The notes below the pieces were generated by a model that was given only the letters and a program-made list of their open reading frames with translations, was not told the DNA's origin and did not search any database. Below, one piece after another: positions 6,859 through 11,256 of a stretch of DNA of 11,256 bases. Every line of letters starts with the position of its first letter. Within the stretch, counting starts at the first letter, position 1. Source of the stretch: WTAW01 sp050115915. Lineage in GTDB: Bacteria; Acidobacteriota; Aminicenantia; Aminicenantales; Aminicenantaceae. Location of the stretch: assembly GCA_050115915.1 (NCBI GenBank), contig JASFPP010000136.1, positions 1 to 11,256 of the forward strand, given 5' to 3'. The position numbers were made by a program, and so were the translations under genes.

Positions 6859-8261
6859 CGGGGATCGACGCCGTCCCAGCAGTAGGTGCAGAGCTTTTCT
6901 TTGGGGAGTCCGATCGCCTGAACAAGGTCCTGAAGCCTCTGATATTTGAGGGAGGTCAGCCGCAACCTTTTCTCGATCTGTTTGATCATCGCGTCGTATT
7001 TATCCGTTGAGCTATCCGCGTATTCATGGAGGTCGACTTCGGCATCTCCCACGAGCTCGTGGATGGCTCTTCGTCCGGCCAGGTCCAATTCCGACCTGGA
7101 TCTTGAGAAATTCAGGAATTTACATCCAAAAATCAGAGGAGGACATGCAGGACGCATATGGACTTCTTCGGCACCGCAGTCGTACAGTCTTTGGATGGTG
7201 TCCTGGAGTTGTGTGCCTCTCACGATGGAGTCTTCGCAGAAGAGCAGTTTCTTATTTGCGATCAGGTCTTTAATTGGGATGAGTTTCATTTTTGCAACCA
7301 GATCACGGATATCTTGGTTTTGGGGCATGAAACTTCGGGGCCATGTGGGCGTGTATTTGACAAAAGGCCTCTTGAAGGGAATCCCCGCTTCGCTGGCGTA
7401 ACCCAGTCCGTGTCCAATACCTGAGTCAGGAATTCCCGCAACGAGATCTATGATGTGATCCTCCTTAAGTGCCAAAAATGCTCCACATCTGTTTCTGACA
7501 GTCTCTACGTTTATTCCTTCATAATAGGATGCGGGAAAACCGTAGTATACCCAGAGAAACGCACAGATCTGAAGCAGATCGCCGGGGGATTTTTTTGTTT
7601 CGATCCCTCCTTCGGTCATAAGCACGATCTCGCCCGGGCCCAGGTATTTGATCACCTCATAATCGAGGTTGGGAAAGGCGCATGTTTCTGAGGTCGCCGC
7701 AAAACCGTTCGGGTTTTCGCCGATCACTATGGGGGTTCGTCCGTATTTATCTCTGGCCGCATAAACCCCCTCTTCTGTCAAGAGAAGCAGAGAACACGAA
7801 CCATCGATCGCATCTTGGGCGTTTTTGATCCCGGCGACAAAGGAGGCCTCCTGGTTGATCAATGTCGCAACAAGTTCTGTGGGATTGATCTCACCAAAAC
7901 TCAGCTCTGCAAAATGGGTTGTGCGATTTTTGAACAGCTTTTTTGCGAGAGCGTCCGCATTCTGGATGACTCCCACAGTCACGATGGCATAGTTGCCCAG
8001 ATGGGACCGGATGAGGACGGGTTGGTCCTCTGTATCGCTGATTATACCAATGCCTTGATTGCCCTCGAGATTTGCGATGTCATCTTCGAATTTTGAACGA
8101 AATTGTGAATTCTCTATGCTATGAATGAACCGGGAATACCCATCAGAGTTCTTTACTGCCAATCCTCCACGTTTTGTTCCAAGATGGGAATGATAATCTG
8201 TCCCATAAAAGAGATCCAACACACAGTCCTGCTTTGAGACAACGCCGAATAAACCTCCCAT
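6855..8261 (-). CDS. PurF-like amidophosphoribosyltransferase homologue lacking glutaminase residues
   Basis: A 468-residue protein with the two-domain PurF layout: Ntn glutaminase-like half (1 to about 230) and type I phosphoribosyltransferase half (about 230-468). True PurF begins (after Met or a propeptide) with catalytic Cys1 in CGxxG; here the start is MGGLFGVVSK, so Cys is Gly. The HVRYAT, HNGN and SDTEV motifs of Bacillus PurF align with GIISDT, TVGV and NPTEL, so the Arg, Asn and Asp that bind glutamine also appear lost. The other half keeps the PRPP loop FCEDSIVRGT (341-350), GIPDSGIGHGLGYA (277-290) and RSFMPQ (309-314). Cys233, Cys380 and the pair Cys458/Cys461 match the Fe-S ligands of Bacillus PurF. 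The start is set by AAGGAGGA before ATG 8261; the frame extends to 8351 without support. A glutamine-dependent purine role is unlikely. Ammonia-dependent activity, another phosphoribosyl acceptor, or regulation are options. No purine gene adjoins it. Confidence 0.85.
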   Translation of the reverse strand: MGGLFGVVSKQDCVLDLFYGTDYHSHLGTKRGGLAVKNSDGYSRFIHSIENSQFRSKFEDDIANLEGNQGIGIISDTEDQPVLIRSHLGNYAIVTVGVIQNADALAKKLFKNRTTHFAELSFGEINPTELVATLINQEASFVAGIKNAQDAIDGSCSLLLLTEEGVYAARDKYGRTPIVIGENPNGFAATSETCAFPNLDYEVIKYLGPGEIVLMTEGGIETKKSPGDLLQICAFLWVYYGFPASYYEGINVETVRNRCGAFLALKEDHIIDLVAGIPDSGIGHGLGYASEAGIPFKRPFVKYTPTWPRSFMPQNQDIRDLVAKMKLIPIKDLIANKKLLFCEDSIVRGTQLQDTIQRLYDCGAEEVHMRPACPPLIFGCKFLNFSRSRSELDLAGRRAIHELVGDAEVDLHEYADSSTDKYDAMIKQIEKRLRLTSLKYQRLQDLVQAIGLPKEKLCTYCWDGVDPR

Positions 8262-8265
8262 AGAG

Positions 8266-8273
8266 TCCTCCTT
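8266..8273 (-). promoter_or_regulatory. Strong ribosome binding site of the PurF-like gene
   Basis: AAGGAGGA on the minus strand lies four bases before ATG 8261. It fixes MGGLFG as the N-terminus and rules out a missed upstream propeptide or cysteine. The codons between 8351 and 8264 are therefore leader sequence. Confidence 0.8.
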
Positions 8274-8320
8274 AGTGGCTATATGCAAAAGTGCCTTCGG
8301 ACATTCTTTTCTTAAAAGAA

Positions 8321-8351
8321 ATAATATGACAAAAATCGATAGGGGATTCAA
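8321..8351 (-). promoter_or_regulatory. Candidate promoter of the PurF-like gene
   Basis: On the minus strand TTGAAT (8351-8346) could serve as -35 and TATTAT (8326-8321) as -10, with a 19-base spacer, slightly long. Transcription would start near 8314, leaving a leader of about 50 bases. A TTTCTT-AA-AAGAAA dyad (8308-8321) sits over the start region. This is a by-eye match with weak support. Confidence 0.3.
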
Positions 8352-8391
8352 GACAATTGTCTACAAAGAGAAAAAAATGTCTCTTTTTTTT
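8352..8391 (+). promoter_or_regulatory. Palindrome plus terminator-like hairpin upstream of the DUF3014 gene
   Basis: GACAATTGTC (8352-8361) is a perfect 10-base palindrome. It is followed at once by AAAGAGA (8365-8371) and TCTCTTT (8380-8386), a 7-base stem with an 8-base loop that runs into eight T (8384-8391). On the plus strand this resembles an intrinsic terminator, yet it lies between divergent genes, where only the DUF3014 leader reads through it. It might be an attenuator, or the stop for an unseen short transcript, or AT-rich chance. The stem has only two G-C pairs, so it would be weak. Confidence 0.35.
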
Positions 8392-8436
8392 ATGCTTCGA
8401 AAGATTTAAAATAGAAACAGAGGCTAGAACAGGGAT

Positions 8437-9234
8437 ATGGACGAAAAAAACAAAGTTTTAGTCGTAGGGATTATTGTTGTTGTATTGATCGCTCTTGCCA
8501 TTGCTCTGTATTATTTTTTTATACTGGATAGGGGCGAAGAGCAACCCGCAGCCGATGATGTAGTCGAACAAATTGAGCCCGCTGTCACAGAGGAAGAGGA
8601 GAAAATCCCAGAGGCTGAGGAGGTCGAACCCCTCCAGGTCGATCTCGATCAAAGCGATCCGGTTATCCGCGACCTGATCAAAGGCATCACATCGAATACT
8701 CGAGTCACAAATTGGGCCAAGACCAAGGATCTTATCCTTAAGTTCGTGGCAGGGATAGACAACATCGCCAACGGCCAGAGCCCGCGCGCCCAAGTCGATT
8801 TTTTCACTCTTCCGGAGGCATTTCGTGTGGTGGAGAGAAATGGCCGTACGTATGTGGACCCCGCTTCCTACAGCCGCTACACTGCCGTAGCCGAAGCCTT
8901 CGATTCTTTGGATACAGAAGGCTCCGTCAGGCTTTACAAGCAGCTGAAACCCGTCATTCAAGAGGCTTATAAAGACCTGGGCTATCCGGACACGGATTTC
9001 GAGGACACTTTGACACGGGCGATTGTGGAACTGTTGAGCGTACCTGTGGTGAAAGACATCCTGCTGGAAAAAAAGATCATATCTTACGCGATGGTAGATC
9101 CTGAGCTTGAAGGCTTGAGTCAAGCGCAGAAACATCTTCTCCGTATGGGACCGGAAAATATATTGCGCATCCAGGCCAAGCTGCGTGACCTGGCTCAAGC
9201 TCTCGGAATACCCCGCAGCAAGCTTCCCCGGTAA
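8437..9234 (+). CDS. DUF3014 domain protein, membrane-anchored
   Basis: A 265-residue protein recognised as DUF3014. MDEKNK precedes one membrane helix (about 7-30). An acidic, proline-containing linker follows (about 32-70, with EEEEKIPEAEEVEP), then the DUF3014 domain (about 73-262). Family-type motifs include FVAGIDNIANGQSPR, TYVDPASYSRY, FDSLDTEGSVRLYKQLKPVI and the highly conserved tail LSQAQKHLLRMGPENILRIQ with KLRDLAQALGIPRS. The N-in helix puts the domain in the periplasm. Its function is unknown; the family is widespread in Proteobacteria and related phyla. AGGG lies two bases before the ATG, unusually close, while GAGG at 8420-8423 is rather far, so translation may be modest. It is divergent from the PurF-like gene and convergent with the GT-A glycosyltransferase, whose stop is 22 bases away with no terminator between. 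Confidence 0.88.
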   Translation: MDEKNKVLVVGIIVVVLIALAIALYYFFILDRGEEQPAADDVVEQIEPAVTEEEEKIPEAEEVEPLQVDLDQSDPVIRDLIKGITSNTRVTNWAKTKDLILKFVAGIDNIANGQSPRAQVDFFTLPEAFRVVERNGRTYVDPASYSRYTAVAEAFDSLDTEGSVRLYKQLKPVIQEAYKDLGYPDTDFEDTLTRAIVELLSVPVVKDILLEKKIISYAMVDPELEGLSQAQKHLLRMGPENILRIQAKLRDLAQALGIPRSKLPR

Positions 9235-9256
9235 GAGGCAAGGTCAAAGAAGCGAA

Positions 9257-10483
9257 TCATTCCCTCGGAAGGTGGATCTGTCCGCAGATCTCACGTGCCG
9301 TTCCCTCCGAGGCGAAGTAATCCATGAGAGCCTTCCATTTTTTTTGTAATTCACAAAGATTTTGAAATATACTCGTTTGGGAATTCAAGTTCCTATGGGC
9401 TAGAGCGATGTTTTCCGAACATTCCGAGGCCGCCTGCTCATCCCCCTGACTGAGATAATCGATAGCAAGCATCTGGTTGGACCGGAACACTTTCTCTTCC
9501 AGGTTATCCTTCAAGAATTCGCCGGGATAAGGATCGAGATCTTCGGCTAAAATCTTTACCATATCCTCTGTCTCTTCTTGAGCATCCAGCTTGTTTTTCT
9601 CGAAGACAAAACGGAGCACGTCTTCGCGCACTCTTCGCCATACTGGGTAGGTTTTTGGGGGGGCATCGTGTTTGATGGATAGTGTATTATCCAAGTAAGT
9701 TTTAAATCCAAACATTCGTGCGTTAATGAGAAAGTCGATGTCTTCACCCCTGGGGATGGATGGATCGAAGGGAATGAGCATGAAGAGATCGCGATGGATG
9801 ACCATGTTTCCACCAAAAGCAAAAGGTGTCACCTTAAGACGCGGTTCTTCGGCGATGATCTCTTTGAATGCCCTGTTCATACAATCGAATTTATCCCAGT
9901 AGGTCATCCAGGGTAAAAACTCTTTATGCAGGAGATAATCTTCGTCAGGATTTATGTAATAGCCTGCAACTGCCAGCATTCTGTCATCCCCGAAAGACTG
10001 GCCGATGTGTTCCTTAGCTTTGTCCATGAACAGGGGATCTTCAAATATTTCATCGTCATCGATGAGAACGGAAACTTCCGATCTCATAAGATGGGGGACG
10101 AACACACACAGGTTCCTTACGTTGGAGTAGCCATCGAGTTCGAGAAGCGGAGCGAGATCATCGTGGTTGTTCTGTTCCAGGTATCGATGGATGCGCTTTA
10201 GGTGCGAGTAAGAAAAAAGGAATGTGGGAACCGCGGGATTCGTCTCTTTAATGATGACCTTAAGCCGCTCTTCCACTTCCTCCTGGATATCTTCTGCGGT
10301 CGCCACACCGAGTACGACCAGTTCGAAATTTTTATCTCGGAGAATTGTCAGGCTTTCCAGAGAACGGCGCAGCGTGTCTTCCCCATCCAAAGGCGTGGGG
10401 TGGTCATACACCGAATCCGTACGTTTCCATCCGTCTTCTTTATTCCGTCCCCAGTAGCTGGGGATGACCATGGTCGTTTTCAT
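9257..10483 (-). CDS. GT-A fold glycosyltransferase with helical C-terminal tail
   Basis: A 408-residue cytosolic protein with no signal peptide or membrane helix. The N-terminus MKTTMVIPSYWGR is the typical first strand of a nucleotide-sugar-binding GT-A domain. The metal-binding DxD-type motif is VLIDDDEIFEDP (Asp142-144). FAFGGNMVIHRDLF (221-234) and PRGEDIDFLINARMFG (244-259) supply the acceptor-side GG and the GED acid. His272 in SIKHDAPP could be the late metal ligand seen in many GT-A enzymes. From about residue 310 the chain is charged and helical (EKVFRSNQMLAIDYLSQGDE to LQKKWKALMDYF), unlike a plain GT-2. Donor and acceptor are unknown; it looks like GT-2 or a related family, and related enzymes build polysaccharides, glycolipids or compatible solutes. 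The start at 10483 is supported by AGGAGGT four bases upstream. It lies downstream of a GT-4 gene on the same strand. Confidence 0.8.
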   Translation of the reverse strand: MKTTMVIPSYWGRNKEDGWKRTDSVYDHPTPLDGEDTLRRSLESLTILRDKNFELVVLGVATAEDIQEEVEERLKVIIKETNPAVPTFLFSYSHLKRIHRYLEQNNHDDLAPLLELDGYSNVRNLCVFVPHLMRSEVSVLIDDDEIFEDPLFMDKAKEHIGQSFGDDRMLAVAGYYINPDEDYLLHKEFLPWMTYWDKFDCMNRAFKEIIAEEPRLKVTPFAFGGNMVIHRDLFMLIPFDPSIPRGEDIDFLINARMFGFKTYLDNTLSIKHDAPPKTYPVWRRVREDVLRFVFEKNKLDAQEETEDMVKILAEDLDPYPGEFLKDNLEEKVFRSNQMLAIDYLSQGDEQAASECSENIALAHRNLNSQTSIFQNLCELQKKWKALMDYFASEGTAREICGQIHLPRE

Positions 10484-10487
10484 AACT

Positions 10488-10494
10488 ACCTCCT
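10488..10494 (-). promoter_or_regulatory. Strong ribosome binding site of the GT-A gene
   Basis: AGGAGGT on the minus strand, four bases before ATG 10483. It overlaps the end of a seven-codon mini-ORF that starts inside repeat copy A (10509 to 10486). Confidence 0.8.
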
Positions 10495-10497
10495 ATC

Positions 10498-10515
10498 TGG
10501 ATTATTCATAAAAGC
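10498..10515. repeat. Direct repeat copy A
   Basis: TGGATTATTCATAAAAGC. It is identical to the 18 bases at 10698-10715, exactly 200 bases away. Its first 11 bases are also the reverse complement of 10678-10688. It lies directly before the ribosome binding site of the GT-A gene. Confidence 0.85.
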
Positions 10516-10516
10516 A

Positions 10517-10561
10517 GCTGACAGATTTATTACTAAAACCAATCAACATTTTATTGTCAGC
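10517..10561. repeat. Inverted repeat GCTGACA/TGTCAGC
   Basis: Perfect 7-base arms at 10517-10523 and 10555-10561 enclose 31 AT-rich bases just inside repeat copy A. It could form a long-loop hairpin in the transcript between the two glycosyltransferase genes. Alone it is not strong evidence of function. Confidence 0.4.
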
Positions 10562-10588
10562 GTCTTTTACCCTTCAGGCGAGCCGATC

Positions 10589-10705
10589 TCACTCCAAAGC
10601 CTTCATTGTCGCCCCTTCGAAGTAGTTCGCTACATCTTCAGGGGCCACTTCCTCGCCTTTCGAGCGATATCGACTCGTGAATAATCCAGATGAAAGATGG
10701 ATTAT
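10589..10705 (-). pseudogene. Coding-like stretch in frame after the GT-4 stop
   Basis: Reading on past the GT-4 TGA (10708-10706) in the same frame gives 38 sense codons and then TGA at 10591-10589. The last part reads GEEVAPEDVANYFEGATMKA then LE, which has the composition and amphipathic pattern of a real helical protein end. There is no ATG. A GTG at 10648 with GGCGAGGAA before it could start a 19-residue peptide. It may be the remnant of a gene end disrupted by the repeat insertion, a readthrough extension, or chance. I recognise no family. Confidence 0.3.
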
Positions 10706-10708
10706 TCA
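10678..10708. repeat. Inverted repeat hairpin over the GT-4 stop codon
   Basis: TGAATAATCCA (10678-10688) and TGGATTATTCA (10698-10708) are perfect 11-base inverted arms with a 9-base loop. On the minus strand the TGA stop of the GT-4 gene is the first three bases of the hairpin. The stem is AT-rich and no T run follows it, so it is not a standard intrinsic terminator. It may stabilise the 3' end or be part of a REP- or MITE-like repeat. Confidence 0.8.
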
Positions 10709-10715
10709 TAAAAGC
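10698..10715. repeat. Direct repeat copy C
   Basis: Second copy of TGGATTATTCATAAAAGC. It contains the last two sense codons and stop of the GT-4 gene (CTT TTA TGA on the minus strand), so the end of that protein is set by the repeat. Confidence 0.85.
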
Positions 10716-11256
10716 CGCTTTGGAGGTGTTTTGATCATGTCCTCCAGAATACCCTCTAAAACTTCGACGCCCTTTGCCCATGCGTATTTTTCTTCAGTGA
10801 GTTGCCTTCCCGCCCGGCGGATCCTTTCATAAAGATCTCTGTCTTTGAGGAGTTTTTCGATGCTTGCAGCAAAATCCTCTGGAGTGTCGGCTATCATGAT
10901 GTTTGCGCCGCTTTTACTGGGGATTCCCTCTGCCCCGAGAGAAGTGGATACGATCGGCCGGCCAACGGCCATGGCCTCCAGGATCTTTCCCCGGAACCCG
11001 CCACCCAACCGGACTGGACAGATGAATATCTGCCCTTTACGGATGTAAGGAGTCACATCGTCCACTCGACCTGTGACCGTTATAGAAGCGTCCTGGGCCA
11101 TGTTCTGGATCTCTGGAGGAGGAGCTTGCCCCACAACGACAAATTTCAAGCCAGGGATCTTTGCCTTCGCTTTTGGCCAAATCTCCTGGTGAAAATAGAG
11201 CACAGCATCCACATTCGGGTAGTGGAGATAATTGCCGACAAAGATTAGACTCTGCT
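10706..11256 (-). CDS. GT-4 family glycosyltransferase, C-terminal part (5' truncated)
   Basis: The frame is open to the right edge; the upstream codons continue with QSLIFVGNYLHYPNVDAVLY, so GTG 11212 is only an internal valine. This is the nucleotide-sugar-binding (second Rossmann) half of a GT-B glycosyltransferase. VFVGNxxxxPNVDAVLYF starts the domain, followed by FVVVGQAPPPEI and ITVTGRVDDVTPYI. The hallmark ICPVRLGGGFRGKILEAMAV then GRPIVSTSLGAEGI carries the acidic/basic donor-phosphate motif of GT-4 enzymes (Lys-x-x-Glu-Ala-Met). The end YAWAKGVEVLEGILEDMI is the normal C-terminus of the family, so the catalytic half is complete here. The N-terminal acceptor half lies outside the window. 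It resembles exopolysaccharide-locus glycosyltransferases. The gene precedes the GT-A gene by 222 bases on the same strand and may be co-transcribed with it through the repeat region. Confidence 0.88.
   Translation of the reverse strand, partial: QSLIFVGNYLHYPNVDAVLYFHQEIWPKAKAKIPGLKFVVVGQAPPPEIQNMAQDASITVTGRVDDVTPYIRKGQIFICPVRLGGGFRGKILEAMAVGRPIVSTSLGAEGIPSKSGANIMIADTPEDFAASIEKLLKDRDLYERIRRAGRQLTEEKYAWAKGVEVLEGILEDMIKTPPKRLL

Noticed and set aside
8262..8351. Longer PurF-like protein with a 30-residue N-terminal extension from TTG 8351.
   Set aside because: The strong AAGGAGGA directly before ATG 8261 and the alignment of MGGLFG with the PurF N-terminus make the extension untranslated leader. 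Its only cysteine (KECPK) is not followed by GxxG.
8458..9198. 246-codon open frame on the minus strand inside the DUF3014 gene.
   Set aside because: Antisense shadow of a recognised DUF3014 domain, with no ribosome binding site.
9235..9256. Bidirectional terminator between the convergent DUF3014 and GT-A genes.
   Set aside because: Only 22 bases are available and no stem with a T run is present.
10202..10684. 160-codon plus-strand frame that spans the gap between the glycosyltransferases.
   Set aside because: More than half is antisense to the GT-A gene, no domain is visible and the start lacks a ribosome binding site; the remainder runs over the repeat region.
10678..10708. Selenocysteine insertion at the GT-4 TGA, because a hairpin sits right at the stop.
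   Set aside because: The 9-base loop (TCTTTCATC on the coding strand) lacks the guanine expected early in a bacterial SECIS loop, the stem is AT-rich and includes the TGA itself, and GT-4 enzymes normally end here.

Overview
The window looks like a stretch of chromosome from a Gram-negative (two-membrane) bacterium. The evidence is an outer-membrane barrel protein ending in phenylalanine, a second small exported barrel-like protein, and strong AGGAGG-type ribosome binding sites. Base composition is mid-range by eye. A TolB-like propeller joined to a surface-antigen barrel, next to DUF3014, PurF-like and SH3 proteins, would fit an uncultivated lineage such as Aminicenantota. That taxonomic guess is weak and rests on no marker gene. 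I see no tRNA, rRNA, CRISPR array, transposase, integrase or phage gene.

Layout, left to right: (1) the 3' part of a TolB-propeller/surface-antigen protein (+), converging on a small exported, probably outer-membrane protein (-), with a TSUP/TauE family permease (-) upstream of the latter. (2) A divergent intergenic region with a structured inverted repeat, then a Ste24-type M48 membrane protease (+) followed by a hairpin. (3) A PAS-PAS-GGDEF diguanylate cyclase (+) with intact catalytic and inhibitory sites. (4) An exported SH3-domain protein (+) whose stop overlaps the stop of a convergent PurF-like protein (-). (5) A divergent DUF3014 membrane-anchored protein (+). (6) Two glycosyltransferases on the minus strand, a GT-4 type cut by the right edge and a GT-A type, separated by 222 bases that carry an unusual set of repeats.

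Most genes seem to be separate housekeeping or envelope functions and not one pathway. The two glycosyltransferases are the likeliest co-functional pair, probably polysaccharide or glycolipid assembly. The cyclase could link envelope or polysaccharide behaviour to c-di-GMP, but nothing in the sequence ties it to a neighbour.

Two items stand out. The PurF-like protein keeps the phosphoribosyltransferase loop and four cysteines matching the Fe-S ligands of Bacillus PurF, but has lost the N-terminal cysteine nucleophile and the other glutaminase catalytic motifs. It is therefore unlikely to be a glutamine-using amidophosphoribosyltransferase. Second, the gap between the glycosyltransferases holds an 18-base direct repeat 200 bases apart, plus an 11-base inverted copy that forms a hairpin over the GT-4 stop codon, followed by a coding-like stretch in the same frame.
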